A DNA stretch of 40,985 nucleotides from an uncultured Parvularculaceae bacterium (lineage in GTDB: Bacteria; Pseudomonadota; Alphaproteobacteria; Caulobacterales; Parvularculaceae). The stretch spans positions 1 through 40,985 of the forward strand of contig CALLPQ010000137.1 of NCBI GenBank assembly GCA_938015425.1, in the 5' to 3' direction. The notes below the pieces were generated by a model, which had not been told where the DNA came from, made no database searches, and saw only the letters and a list, made by a program, of their open reading frames with translations. Below are positions 26,381-36,515 of the stretch, in pieces. The translations under genes and the position numbers were made by a program. The first letter of the stretch is position 1. Every line of letters starts with the position of its first letter.

Positions 26381-27859
26381 TTAAACTTTATATTCGTCTT
26401 TCAAATCGTCTATTATGGTATCGGCTTTCGTAATATGCCGTTCGATTTGAATGATGTTATCAGCCGTTTTTTCTTCCATATCCGCAATTGCGTTATAAAT
26501 ATCGCGGTTTCCGCTATGGGCCTGACGCAAATCACTGCGCAATGACAATATATGATCCATCATACTGGAAGGCAACTCTTCTTGTGCACCTTCATTTTGC
26601 GCACTTTCTCCCTGCACACTTTCTCCCTGCGCACTTTCTCCATGGGCACTTTCGCTTTGGCCACCTTCATTTCGTAATGACAAGGGCTTTTCATCTCCAC
26701 GCTGTTCGCTCTCACGGTTTTGCGCTTCGACATCCCCCAAAGGGGCGTCAGGTTTAGATGCATCAACTAACGGCGAAACGGCCTGACTATAATCGATTGC
26801 ATCATCGACGCGTCCACCATCATCTGGTTGCTGATTTTTTGATATTTTTGCAATGGCTGTAGCAACATCTTTTAAGGTTGTCACATTATTCGTTTTTGTA
26901 TTTTTGGCTTTAATATTATCGGCCTGATCAACACTCATATCTATAGCGTTCGTTTGAATATCACGCTGCTGAGCGAAGTCCGATGCATTTTGCGCACTCA
27001 CGTTCAGATCATCAACTTCAGCAACAGAGCTAACCAATGCGGGTCTATAAACCTCTTTTTGTAATTCTTCCGCAACATTGGTTACAATCACGCTGTTTAT
27101 GAGGTCGCGTTGTTCTAGGGCGCAAAACAACAAAATGCGCGTACACAAATTATTAATGCGGCGCGGAACACCTTGCGTAAATTTATAAATAGCTTCAAAA
27201 GCTTCTTCCGTAAACGCTGGTTTATCAACCCGTCCCACCACGGCTAAGCGATGTTCGATATATTCGCGGGTTTCCATTTCATCCAAAGCTTCAAGATGAT
27301 AGGTTGCGATAATACGCTGGGCAAGCTGTTCCATATCAGGGCGGGCAATCACACTGCGGAATTCTGGTTGCCCAACAAGGAATACCTGAAATAACGGTGT
27401 GCCTTGATAATTTATGTTCGTCAGCATGCGTAATTCTTCGATAGTTTCTAAAGGCAGGTTTTGCGCCTCGTCAACCACCAACAAAACCCGACGCCCCCGA
27501 TTAACATTGTCATATAGAAAATCTTCAAACGCTTCCAGTTCACTGGCGCGTCCCGGGCTTTGAGATTCAATTTGAAACGAGGATAAAATATGTGGCAACA
27601 AATCTTCTGGTGCTAACTGACTGGTTAAAAGATGAGCCGCCAAAACATTATTGTCACTTAACTGTTCAAGCATATGCCCAATCAGCATCGACTTTCCGGC
27701 GCCAATTTCGCCAGTTATAACGATAAATCCTTCAGCTTGACGCAACCCATAATGCAAATAAGCCATAGCCTTTGTGTGGCTTTTGGAACCAAAGAAAAAC
27801 CGTGCATCGGGACTTAGTTTAAAGGGCGCACTGGAAAAGCCAAAATACTCTTCAACCAT
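26381..27859 (-). CDS. XrtA/PEP-CTERM-associated AAA ATPase (TIGR03015)
   Basis: 492 residues. The first ~270 match the family (ExeA/GspA-like AAA+): MVEEYFGFSSAPFKLSPDARFFF at the start, Walker A GEIGAGKS at 50-57, Walker B VLLVVDEAQNL and an arginine-rich VPRRINNLCTR sensor region. The remaining ~220 residues are a polar tail with low complexity, including five 15-bp repeats encoding GESAQ-like units (about 401-425), and end in a coiled-coil-like helix. The usual protein is shorter, so the tail is an extra domain. It probably powers or regulates the export complex; its partner is unknown. The start follows the barrel gene stop by two bases. Confidence 0.92.
   Translation of the reverse strand: MVEEYFGFSSAPFKLSPDARFFFGSKSHTKAMAYLHYGLRQAEGFIVITGEIGAGKSMLIGHMLEQLSDNNVLAAHLLTSQLAPEDLLPHILSSFQIESQSPGRASELEAFEDFLYDNVNRGRRVLLVVDEAQNLPLETIEELRMLTNINYQGTPLFQVFLVGQPEFRSVIARPDMEQLAQRIIATYHLEALDEMETREYIEHRLAVVGRVDKPAFTEEAFEAIYKFTQGVPRRINNLCTRILLFCALEQRDLINSVIVTNVAEELQKEVYRPALVSSVAEVDDLNVSAQNASDFAQQRDIQTNAIDMSVDQADNIKAKNTKTNNVTTLKDVATAIAKISKNQQPDDGGRVDDAIDYSQAVSPLVDASKPDAPLGDVEAQNRESEQRGDEKPLSLRNEGGQSESAHGESAQGESVQGESAQNEGAQEELPSSMMDHILSLRSDLRQAHSGNRDIYNAIADMEEKTADNIIQIERHITKADTIIDDLKDEYKV
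26583..26657. repeat. five in-frame 15-bp tandem repeats in the ATPase gene
   Basis: TGCGCACTTTCTCCC at 26598-26612 is repeated with small changes at 26613, 26628 and 26643, with a more diverged unit at 26583. It encodes Gly-Glu-Ser-Ala/Val-Gln units, so it keeps the reading frame and could vary in copy number by slippage. Confidence 0.85.
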
Positions 27860-27861
27860 TT

Positions 27862-29673
27862 TTAAAAATCCAATACTAATCCAAGCGTCACCGCATTTTC
27901 ACTAAACCTTAGATCATCAACATTCGAAAACCGTTGGGTATGACTATACTCCCCGAACACACGTGCCCGTCCAGTCAGACGGTAATTCGCGCCCACAATC
28001 CCCGTTGCCGTATGGGTAACCCCTTCAAGAGAGGCGGCCAAAGTACAATCACCAAGCAGACCACCCGTCAACGAAATGGGCGACAAACCAAATGCCCCAG
28101 GGGCTTGAAGACAATCGTCAATAGAAAAGCCGGTATCCGCATAGCGATAAGCCGCACTGCCAAATAAAGACACACGCCTTGACAGTGTACGGTTTAAATT
28201 AACCGATGCGTTCACATTCTCAAAACCACGGAAGCCAAAATCTGAATTTTGATAATTCGCATTCGCACTAATTGTAGTTTTATCAAACACACCCACTAAA
28301 CTGGCAAAAGCATTGTTCGAGGGGCCAACACCCACTGTTTGCGCATTAAACCCACCATTACCACTGGCTGTAAGCTGGGTTGATTGTTGAATGATATCAC
28401 GTGGGTTTCCGGTCCCACCCTCACGCAATGTATCGGCAAAATTCAATGTGCGGCGAGAAAGATCGCGTATCTGGGTAGAATTAGAAAGCGCTCTGGTCTG
28501 GAAGGTACGGTTAGCACCAGCCGTAAACCTGAAGCGTCTTGAAATCTGATAGGATGCATCAGCTTGAATAAAATCATCATCAAAACGGCGGCCATATTCC
28601 AAGCGTACCCGCGTCCTTGGCCCAGGACGGGCAACAAAGCCCGCACGCCAAAAAATACCGGATAATTCATCATCATCAAAAAAATCACCCGGAGAATTGG
28701 TATCGATTTCATCGTAACCGATCGCACCACTTAACGCGAATTTCGAATTAAGAGCATATTGCGCTTCAACGCTTAACGTACCTTGCTCAAAAGAAAAATC
28801 GGGGCTCGCCACAGGGTTTCCGTCAAGGCCAAGAAAAGTGGCCCCTTCTTCATCCGTTGTATTCCCGTAAGCTGTTGCCACAAATTGCAAGCGGTCAAAT
28901 AGATTACCACTTGAATAGCTTGCCAACACTTCCTGACTTCTGGAATCATTCAAAAAGGCAGCGATGCCATCATTATCAATAAATGCTTGTGAGAACCGAT
29001 AACGCACTTCAGCAACCGATTCGTTCGCGAATTCATGATAGACATAAGGACTTACAGAATAAGAATTAACCGTTACCCGCTCTCCGCGCGCCGCATTAAT
29101 ATTGGCGGAAGAGGCCGCATTGTCACCCACTAATTGCCGCGCCGTCCCGCCAGCAATATCTAGATACAAATAATTATCAACAATAGTTGCCGTCCCTGCA
29201 GCACCGACTTGCTGATTAACCACAACTTCATCGTCTTCAACCAGATATGAAAAATCGAGATCACCACTAAACAGCGCGGTGAATCTTTGCGTTGCAACAA
29301 TCGCATTAGCCGTAAACAAATTAGACAAAATCGCTTGATCACGCACAGCGCCCGAGGATTCAGACACCAGATCAATATTATCAGAATAGGTCACACGCGG
29401 ACTAACGCTAAAAGCATAACCAAGAAAATTTGATTTCAAACGCAAAGGCGGCGCAGGATCGGCAGCTTGCGCTAACGCACTATCAATAGCCGCCGTTCCC
29501 GCAAGACCCAATACACCGGCCAGCGCAAACGCGCCTACAAAAGCAGATCGCGAAACAGAAGCGTTCAACATTCTCTTTTTAGAATGAACCACCTTCGAAA
29601 CCAAAGATGATAATTCAACCTTTCGTTTACCGCGCATCTTGTCGCTTGGTTTAATCGCAGACTTTGCCCGCAT
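27862..29673 (-). CDS. XrtA/PEP-CTERM-associated outer-membrane barrel (TIGR03016)
   Basis: 603 residues: a basic leader, a hydrophobic signal core (about 48-70) and then a long series of alternating beta strands, such as PRVTYSDNIDLV, RFTALFSGDLDFSYLV, AEVRYRFSQ, RTRVRLEYGRRFDDDF and the C-terminal NAVTLGLVLDF ending in Phe, as expected for an outer-membrane protein. This matches the TIGR03016 group, conserved in these loci and suggested to form or support the export channel. The start is coupled to the tyrosine kinase gene by TAATG. Confidence 0.9.
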   Translation of the reverse strand: MRAKSAIKPSDKMRGKRKVELSSLVSKVVHSKKRMLNASVSRSAFVGAFALAGVLGLAGTAAIDSALAQAADPAPPLRLKSNFLGYAFSVSPRVTYSDNIDLVSESSGAVRDQAILSNLFTANAIVATQRFTALFSGDLDFSYLVEDDEVVVNQQVGAAGTATIVDNYLYLDIAGGTARQLVGDNAASSANINAARGERVTVNSYSVSPYVYHEFANESVAEVRYRFSQAFIDNDGIAAFLNDSRSQEVLASYSSGNLFDRLQFVATAYGNTTDEEGATFLGLDGNPVASPDFSFEQGTLSVEAQYALNSKFALSGAIGYDEIDTNSPGDFFDDDELSGIFWRAGFVARPGPRTRVRLEYGRRFDDDFIQADASYQISRRFRFTAGANRTFQTRALSNSTQIRDLSRRTLNFADTLREGGTGNPRDIIQQSTQLTASGNGGFNAQTVGVGPSNNAFASLVGVFDKTTISANANYQNSDFGFRGFENVNASVNLNRTLSRRVSLFGSAAYRYADTGFSIDDCLQAPGAFGLSPISLTGGLLGDCTLAASLEGVTHTATGIVGANYRLTGRARVFGEYSHTQRFSNVDDLRFSENAVTLGLVLDF

Positions 29674-30725
29674 TATCTGTCCCTCCGATGATCGCCAGGT
29701 GTACCCAACGAATTCTCGCGCCTTGCACCGCGAGGATAATATTCTGAATATGATTCATAATGTGAACCGCCCGCCCCGATAAGACATTTATTCAAAACAA
29801 GGCTAATATTTGGATTAACATCCAATAATTCCTCAAGCGCCGAGGTAATCGCTTGTTCTGGCGTGGAATCCGCCTCAACAACAAACAATATCTCATCTAC
29901 ATAGGGCGCTAAGACAATGGCCTCAGTGGTCGCCAATACTGGCGGCGCATCAATCACAACGATTTGGTCTTTATTGGTCTTCTTCAACATATTTAACGTA
30001 CGCTGCGCCGCAGAAGACCCAAAAAGGTCAGATGGACGATCAACGAGATGACCTTCCGGCACAATGGTTAAAGGTCCTTGACGACTCTTTAGTCCCACAT
30101 CTTCAAGGCGTAAATCCGCATTCAACATTAAATCGGTTAGGCCATATTGCTCTTGCAATCCAAAATGCGATTGCACTTTAGGGCGCGGACAATCAGCATC
30201 CACCAACAACACATCAATCTCATCTTCCAGGGCAAGACTTAATGCGAGGTTGATCGAAGTAAACGTCTTGCCTTCAGCAGGACGCGTGGACGTTACCATC
30301 ACTGTATTACGGCGATCCCCAGAGCGCACATCAAGGCCGTTCGGGGTCGAATTTGACCGCAAGAAACCCAATAGGCGCAATAAACGACGTTTCAAATAAC
30401 GCAATTCAAGCATAAGCTGGGTTGTTTTTTCCGAGGTCGTAAAAAACCCTTGGCGCTTCAACCGCGACATATCCAGATCAAATTGTTTGCACTGGCGCAT
30501 AATCCGCTCGGCATTTTGCCGGGCTTGTCTTTGTTGAAATAGCTGTTGCTGGGAGCCATTGGATTGGCTTCCATTTTGATGAGGCGCATTTTGTTGAGGC
30601 CGGTTTTGTTGTCCCATTTCGGGACGACGCATTTGCGACTGAACCTGTTTTTCCAACTGGTCTACGTTAGAGCGTGCATCAGTGACTAAATTATCAACTT
30701 GAAAAGCCTTTTCGATCAAACCCAT
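29673..30725 (-). CDS. XrtA-locus tyrosine autokinase (TIGR03018)
   Basis: 350 residues, BY-kinase type without membrane segment. Walker A STRPAEGKTF at 146-155, A' VLLVDADCPRP at 173-182 and Walker B IVVIDAPP near 255-262 are intact. The C-terminus has a cluster of tyrosines (YESYSEYYP), the expected autophosphorylation sites. An N-terminal segment (36-72) is strongly Gln/Asn-rich. With the chain-length protein encoded next to it, it controls polymer length. Coupled by TAATG on both sides. Confidence 0.93.
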   Translation of the reverse strand: MGLIEKAFQVDNLVTDARSNVDQLEKQVQSQMRRPEMGQQNRPQQNAPHQNGSQSNGSQQQLFQQRQARQNAERIMRQCKQFDLDMSRLKRQGFFTTSEKTTQLMLELRYLKRRLLRLLGFLRSNSTPNGLDVRSGDRRNTVMVTSTRPAEGKTFTSINLALSLALEDEIDVLLVDADCPRPKVQSHFGLQEQYGLTDLMLNADLRLEDVGLKSRQGPLTIVPEGHLVDRPSDLFGSSAAQRTLNMLKKTNKDQIVVIDAPPVLATTEAIVLAPYVDEILFVVEADSTPEQAITSALEELLDVNPNISLVLNKCLIGAGGSHYESYSEYYPRGARRENSLGTPGDHRRDR

Positions 30726-32263
30726 TACCTTAAACCCTTTTCAAGTACTGCAGTAGCTTCTGTTTTATCACCGCCCTTTAACAAATTAGCTTGCGGACGC
30801 AACACAGAGACATAAATATAAACAAAACACAGCAAGAATAGTACCGAACAGGCGGTCATTAACCTTAAGAAATCGAACTGGACTTTTCTGCGGGATTTTC
30901 CTGTTGGTACGGTCCCTACCGCCCCTAACACGGGCAAACCAAATGCTTCTTCCAAATCAGCCGACTGGGTGTAGGTACGCTCGATAAAGGTCAAGACTAG
31001 GGCCAAAGCACCGCCAACACCAAAGGCAAGAACAATCACAGCCAATATCAAAAGTTTACGCGGCGGGTCAGTTGGGACTAAAGCCTTACGAGGGCGCTCG
31101 AAAATTGTATATTCAAGCCCTTGCCCGTCACTATCGGCAGTTTTTCTCAAAGCCAATTGATCACGACTATTAATCAGCTCACGATACGTATTTTGGGTAT
31201 TCGCAAAATTACGTTCTAACCGCTGTAACTCCGCTACCACAAGAGGGGCCTGGCCGCTGGTCACCGTCGCTGTTTCTATTTCCGTCAGCAATCGCTCTTC
31301 CCGGCGCTTTAACCCTCGTAATCGATCTTGGGTACTACGCAATTCGGAACGCAACCGCAAATATTCCGGATTATCTGGCAAAGCATCATCAGATTCAAGC
31401 CGCGCAATTTGCTGAAGCAAATTTTGTATATCAGGATAATTATCATTATACTGACTGCGCAATTGCGATAAACGCACTTTGAGATCAGCCAACTCACCAC
31501 CCGCCGATACGCGCGGGGTTGAGGCAAGGCGCGCCCGTATTGTCTCTTCACGCGTGCGCGTTTGAGAAATATTATCAAGAATATCGTTTAGCTCTGCGCG
31601 TTTTCTAACCCGCGCTTGATCACTGCCTAAATTAGAAGCCAGTTCCTCCGCATGGGTCCGGCGATATTGGGCAATTTCCTGACTTTGCCGAGACAGTAAT
31701 AAATCTTGCTCGTCAATAAGGGCTTCAATTTTCAACTCCGACGCCTCACTCTCGCGCAGGCTGGCACCCAAATCTTGCTCAATCAAAATATTGACCGCCG
31801 CTTCAACAACTTTCTTGGCAAGCTCGGGGTCATTATTTTTATATTTAATAATGAGATACATATCGCGTGGGCTGGTTATGGAAATCCCACTTTTCACATT
31901 ATTAACAAGCCGCTCCATTTGGGCTTGTTTATCAGAGGCAGATACCCATTCAATATCTGCATCAAGGCCAGCGCGATAAACCATCTCTTCTACATTCGGG
32001 AATGTCAGCAACGAGATTCTCATCACTTCAACACGTTGTTGATAATCAGGACGGGCAGCAACACCTTTCAATAAAGGGTTTAAGCGCGCCTCTTGAATAA
32101 ACACATGAGCCTGACTTTGATATTTATCAGGCAATCTATAAACCGCTGCCCAACCTACCAATGCAGATAACCACGCCACGCACACTATAAGCCAGCGACG
32201 ACGCCACAAACCTGCACCATATCGAATAACCGGTCTGGGTATTTCTGAAAGATCAAACAACAA
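30725..32263 (-). CDS. XrtA-system polysaccharide chain-length protein (TIGR03007)
   Basis: 512 residues, Wzz-type inner-membrane protein. A first membrane segment lies at about 25-45 (RRWLIVCVAWLSALVGWAAV), a long coiled coil spans roughly 160-380 and further hydrophobic segments follow near 405-425 and 465-485. Family motifs include the Wzz-like SQAHVFIQE and the VPTDPPRK segment before the second membrane part. The periplasmic coiled coil and cytoplasmic contact with the tyrosine kinase would set the chain length. It starts the tightly coupled gene group; a 148-base gap separates it from the export gene. Confidence 0.94.
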   Translation of the reverse strand: MLFDLSEIPRPVIRYGAGLWRRRWLIVCVAWLSALVGWAAVYRLPDKYQSQAHVFIQEARLNPLLKGVAARPDYQQRVEVMRISLLTFPNVEEMVYRAGLDADIEWVSASDKQAQMERLVNNVKSGISITSPRDMYLIIKYKNNDPELAKKVVEAAVNILIEQDLGASLRESEASELKIEALIDEQDLLLSRQSQEIAQYRRTHAEELASNLGSDQARVRKRAELNDILDNISQTRTREETIRARLASTPRVSAGGELADLKVRLSQLRSQYNDNYPDIQNLLQQIARLESDDALPDNPEYLRLRSELRSTQDRLRGLKRREERLLTEIETATVTSGQAPLVVAELQRLERNFANTQNTYRELINSRDQLALRKTADSDGQGLEYTIFERPRKALVPTDPPRKLLILAVIVLAFGVGGALALVLTFIERTYTQSADLEEAFGLPVLGAVGTVPTGKSRRKVQFDFLRLMTACSVLFLLCFVYIYVSVLRPQANLLKGGDKTEATAVLEKGLR

Positions 32264-32411
32264 GGGTATCCCCTTTCACACTTTTACTAACTCTACTGAC
32301 GGGATTAATGCTCAATCCGCATTAACCCCGATATTATTTGCGCTTTATGGCCCTTATAGCGTTGATGGCCACTATTGCGCGAAACTGAACCTTCGCGAAA
32401 TACAAAAGGCT

Positions 32412-33047
32412 CTACAAAACGCTTTCTGGTATCAAGATAACGTCACCAGGAAGCACAGGCACATTCGCGCTGATATTTCCGCCGCGTAACAGATCATCCA
32501 ATTTTAAACGGAATGCACTCCGCTTGCCATTAATAGTACGATAAAGCGTCGCGCGGTTACCCGCGGCAAATTCTGTCAATCCACCAACAGCCACCATCAC
32601 ATCAAGAGCTGTCATCCCCTCTTGATAAGGCAGAGCCACCGGTTGCTGGGCTTCACCCAAAACACGAATTTGCTGACCCAAGACTGATGAAAAATCCGTT
32701 ACAATCACGCTGACTTGCGGGGCCTTCACGAACTCACCAAGAACACGCTCTAAATCAGCGGCTAATTGAGAGGGGGTTTTATTGGAAGCCACCATATCTT
32801 CAACAAGCGGGGTTGAGATACGGCCATCGGGGCGCACTGTCACTTCCGTTGAAAGCTCCGGTGCACGCCAGACAAAAATTTCCAATTCGTCATTCGGCCC
32901 GATTAGATAATTGGGAGCTCCTGTTTCCAAATTGGCGACAGATCTGGGTGCCGCAGGAAGTTTTTCACCGCCAAATGTGGTACACGCACTCAACAATCCA
33001 ACTGAAATGGCAATTAATGTGCCTTTCAATATCCCTTTAACTTTCAT
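32412..33047 (-). CDS. XrtA-system polysaccharide export lipoprotein (TIGR03027)
   Basis: 211 residues, Wza-like export protein with poly_export and SLBB domains: YLIGPNDELEIFVWRAPELS at about 48-67, the QVSVIVTDFSSVLGQQIRVLGE segment and the C-terminal VLPGDVILIPES. Signal peptide with lipobox LSAC (Cys22). The ATG at 33047 follows AAAGGATAGG; seven codons more upstream are possible. It is much shorter than Wza, as usual for this family, which makes a separate barrel partner likely. Confidence 0.93.
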   Translation of the reverse strand: MKVKGILKGTLIAISVGLLSACTTFGGEKLPAAPRSVANLETGAPNYLIGPNDELEIFVWRAPELSTEVTVRPDGRISTPLVEDMVASNKTPSQLAADLERVLGEFVKAPQVSVIVTDFSSVLGQQIRVLGEAQQPVALPYQEGMTALDVMVAVGGLTEFAAGNRATLYRTINGKRSAFRLKLDDLLRGGNISANVPVLPGDVILIPESVL

Positions 33048-33446
33048 AATCCTATCCTTTACATTCAAGTTCTTTTAATTCTTAAAATAATTATAATCGC
33101 ATTAGTTGTTAATAATAACGGTAATGACAAACCTTCTTTTTACGTTGGTTATCGTTCCATTCATACACATTTAGTCCTAATTTCAGTGACTTATCCACTA
33201 ATTTCCATTTCTGGCCGTGTATACGCAATATTTTTGCCAGTTATAGTTGCACACAACAGGCATAGTATAAGATTTTCCATAAATAATTGATAATATTCCC
33301 CAAAATAAAGTGTGTTAACGCTTATCTCCTCAATTAATCAGATCATCATTTTCCTAATAAAATCGACTGATAAATATCCAAAATTATCGCATATTGGTCT
33401 GTCTTTAGCTACCTTAATCATATTTTAAAGCGAGCACCCGCTAAAC
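33048..33446. other. intergenic region upstream of the export gene
   Basis: No gene or RNA is recognised. It is AT-rich and lies between the 1022-residue TPR gene and the export gene, both minus strand, so it probably holds an internal promoter of the exopolysaccharide locus. A TATAAT on the minus strand (33090-33095) is a possible -10 box but has no good -35 at 17 bases. Confidence 0.5.
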
Positions 33447-36400
33447 CTATACTTTTTCGGTTAAACGCAACAATTTAGGTATCTCATCATCCAAAATTGC
33501 GGCCATCTCATGATAACCAGCCTTAATTAATGCTTTTTGATAATAAAATGAGGCAATTCCCCCCCGCATTGAGGCAGACTGTTGCAAATATGCCCATCTT
33601 GCATATTCCACATCATTGAGATCATCCAAAGATTTCTCGGGGTCGCTTGCTGCTAAAGGGGCTTTATCAAGAACCAAACGCGCTCGTGCCATAATTAATT
33701 CTTGCTTTAAAAGGGCCTCATTTTGACGGCTCTCCCGATAGGTATCCAGATCCGTTAGCTGAGACCCATAATGACTGCCTTGCGTGTCGCTCTCTTCAGT
33801 CTGCTCTTTGGAACCAGATTGCGTTGCGTCGGACCTATCGGGCCTATCGGACCCATCGGGCCCATCGGCCCCCATAAGCGTAATGGCATTCTCCAATATT
33901 TTTGCCGCCCCTCTGGCATCCCCACTGACACTTAAAAGATTGGCCACAAACAGCGCATCCCGCCCTTGCAGGCGTTCATTCACCGCGAGCCAGTTATTTA
34001 GGATTTTGCGCGTTTTTACCCGATCAGTCCCTTTATTATACGCTGATGAAAGGGCCAGAATTTCTGGTAATTGTAATTTTTTTATTTCTTCTGGCGAGGC
34101 ATTAACGCCAACTGCGGATTTGCGACCTTCCAATAAATCCAGAGCAATTTCCAGCAATGCTTGTGTATGTAACATTTCCCCGGATGTTGCATCATGTGAT
34201 GTCTTATCTTGCTTAAGCTGGATCTGCTTTGCGCCCGGGCCATTGTTTTTATTCTTATCTTCTTTTTTCTTATTCTCACTGGAGCGATCCAACAAAGCTT
34301 TAATAAAAGCCCGCCCATTGGCATCACGGCCATCTTGACTCATATATCCCGAAAATGCATTAACCACGCGCCAATCATCAGTATGCGTCAATAATGCCTC
34401 ACGATAAGCGGCCCCCGCTTGGGGTTGCGCGCCTTTCAGCTCATAGAGTTGGGCAGACAAAAGCATCTCTTCTAAACCGCGATGGAAAGCCCCACCATAA
34501 TTTGCCAGAAAGTCCAAAAGATGGATTGTTTGAGGGGTAAGCCCGTTATTATATCGCTCTGTTGTATCGCCCTCATTCCCTGCCAGTAACTGGTTTAATT
34601 GCTCACCGTCATTGATAGGGGTGACCAAAACAAGTGCCTGCGCCAAGGCTTTAAATATCTGCGGTTTTTCGAGTAAACGTGTATCGGCTTTAGCAAGTTC
34701 TATTGCTTGAAAAAGCGCGCCAGTATGCAGATAATGAAAGACCAGTTGTTCGCCAAAAATTTGCGGATCATATTTATTCAGCTTCGCTTCGCTTTGGCCT
34801 TCTGCATTATTAAAGGATGGTGATGTTTTATAATAATGGGAGAGCCTTGCTGTAGCTAATTCCGGCTTACCTACTCTCACATCTAAATGGTTTAACAAAC
34901 CAATCGCATAAATAGAATCTTGAACACTTTCCGGCAACGCCGTTAAAATCTCACGTGCTTTTTCGGTTTTAAGGTTCACTAACAATAACTCAGCATGCAA
35001 TAATTTCTGGAATGTTTCACAATGATTACTGTCTTGTTCTAGATTAATATCTGCGCATGAAGACATTCTTGATTCAAAATACGCTAATGCTTTTTGCGGC
35101 TCATTAGCATTCCACAACGCGAATAACGCTCTTAGGCGATTAAAATATTGCAAGCGCGGCGCATGCTCGGTCACAATTTTGGCCTTAGGACCAAAAAAAG
35201 ACTGCCTTACGATATTATGTATATTCTGATTTTTCTGATCACCCCCAAGATGATAAACCGACGTTAAATCATTTAAAACCTGCCGCACTACATGATAATC
35301 CCCTTCAAACATTGCCAGTTGATATTGACGATATAAGGAGACATCGATTTGGGGTGCCAGAATGGAAATCTTTTTAACCAGATCCTTAAAACGGCCAATC
35401 TCTTTTTCTTCCAATGTCAATTGAGAGAGTAGAAATAATCCGCGCCAATCATCAGGCGCATTATCCACATGATCAGATAAAATCAACTTCGCTTGCACGT
35501 GATCGCCCAATTCCAATTTCAAGGCTGCCCTGATCAAATGCGCACGTGGCAGAACACTACCGGACCAGTTTTCAATGGAATCGAAAACACTCGCTGCCGC
35601 CCGATAATCCCCTTTCGCCGCGTGTAAAAGCCCGCGCACTTGGCGGATAGGGAGATAGTTAACCGAGCTGTTTTCCAACTGTTTTAACCAACTATCTGCA
35701 TCCTCAAATCGTCCTTCGCGAATGGCAATTTCAATCTCGATTAACTTGCTATCCCACAGGCTCCCCCCCGCATCAATCAATTGTTTGGCCGCCTTAAAGG
35801 CTTTATCAAGATCATTTTCATCTAACGCTATCCGCGCGCGAAACAACCATAAACGTTCTGGAAAGGCATTTGCAGAAATAAGTTTCCGCATGATGTTTGC
35901 GGTTTTTTGATCCTGCCCCAATGCATAATAAGCGCGCGCCTTTAAAAACTGTGCCTCTTGGGTTTGATCAATTTTCTCCGCTGCCAAGATTACGCCGCGA
36001 TAATCTTGAAGGCGCAATCGCGCTTCCCCCACCAGAAAAGACGCTTCGTAAAAATACCGGTCATCAGGTTTGATCTGCAATAAGACCTTAACAGCATCCG
36101 GGTTTTTACCCAACCGCATATAAATACGACCTAGAGAAACCAACTCTTTAGCCAGATTGCCGTCTTCAATTTTTCCCTGGAAGGCATTGATGATAGCATC
36201 AGCACGGTCGAGTTTTTTTGCATCAATCAACTTATTCGCAAATTCGAGGCGTAACTTCAGATTTTCAGGATCGGCTTTAACACGCTTATCAATTGCGACC
36301 AGATCTTCCGATAAATTATCGTCTCCCTTTGTCTCAGGCGCAAGATTATCAAACTTTGCATTAGCCACCACCGTTTGACCATCGACCATATGCAATACGC

Positions 36401-36515
36401 CAACAACCGCCGCGCCAATCACAATAGCCAATGTAAATGCCGATATTACAGCCATCAACACCGCGCTAAAGAATTTAGCACGGAACCAATAGAGGCAATA
36501 ATCTAGGGAAAACAT
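33447..36515 (-). CDS. large TPR-repeat membrane protein of the exopolysaccharide locus
   Basis: 1022 residues. A single hydrophobic segment (about 14-42) anchors it in the inner membrane with the rest probably periplasmic. From about residue 60 to the end there are helical repeats with TPR spacing (for example LGRIYMRLGKNPDAVKVLLQI and RAYYALGQDQKTANIMRKLI). Low-complexity linkers lie near 755-770 and 880-905; the latter contains five 9-bp repeats. It occupies the place of the PEP-CTERM TPR lipoproteins (TIGR02917, PrsT-like) but lacks a lipobox, so the family fit is partial. Coupled to the sugar transferase by TAATG. Confidence 0.78.
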   Translation of the reverse strand: MFSLDYCLYWFRAKFFSAVLMAVISAFTLAIVIGAAVVGVLHMVDGQTVVANAKFDNLAPETKGDDNLSEDLVAIDKRVKADPENLKLRLEFANKLIDAKKLDRADAIINAFQGKIEDGNLAKELVSLGRIYMRLGKNPDAVKVLLQIKPDDRYFYEASFLVGEARLRLQDYRGVILAAEKIDQTQEAQFLKARAYYALGQDQKTANIMRKLISANAFPERLWLFRARIALDENDLDKAFKAAKQLIDAGGSLWDSKLIEIEIAIREGRFEDADSWLKQLENSSVNYLPIRQVRGLLHAAKGDYRAAASVFDSIENWSGSVLPRAHLIRAALKLELGDHVQAKLILSDHVDNAPDDWRGLFLLSQLTLEEKEIGRFKDLVKKISILAPQIDVSLYRQYQLAMFEGDYHVVRQVLNDLTSVYHLGGDQKNQNIHNIVRQSFFGPKAKIVTEHAPRLQYFNRLRALFALWNANEPQKALAYFESRMSSCADINLEQDSNHCETFQKLLHAELLLVNLKTEKAREILTALPESVQDSIYAIGLLNHLDVRVGKPELATARLSHYYKTSPSFNNAEGQSEAKLNKYDPQIFGEQLVFHYLHTGALFQAIELAKADTRLLEKPQIFKALAQALVLVTPINDGEQLNQLLAGNEGDTTERYNNGLTPQTIHLLDFLANYGGAFHRGLEEMLLSAQLYELKGAQPQAGAAYREALLTHTDDWRVVNAFSGYMSQDGRDANGRAFIKALLDRSSENKKKEDKNKNNGPGAKQIQLKQDKTSHDATSGEMLHTQALLEIALDLLEGRKSAVGVNASPEEIKKLQLPEILALSSAYNKGTDRVKTRKILNNWLAVNERLQGRDALFVANLLSVSGDARGAAKILENAITLMGADGPDGSDRPDRSDATQSGSKEQTEESDTQGSHYGSQLTDLDTYRESRQNEALLKQELIMARARLVLDKAPLAASDPEKSLDDLNDVEYARWAYLQQSASMRGGIASFYYQKALIKAGYHEMAAILDDEIPKLLRLTEKV
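33831..33875. repeat. five 9-bp tandem repeats in the TPR gene
   Basis: GGACCTATC and near copies (GGGCCTATC, GGACCCATC, GGGCCCATC, GGCCCCCAT) follow one another in frame. On the coding strand they give a Gly/Asp/Ser/Pro/Arg-rich linker. The GC content is much higher than in the surroundings. Confidence 0.8.

Noticed and set aside
33784-34338. Long plus-strand frame of 184 codons inside the TPR gene
   Set aside because: Antisense shadow of the minus-strand TPR gene; Ser-rich composition and no family features.
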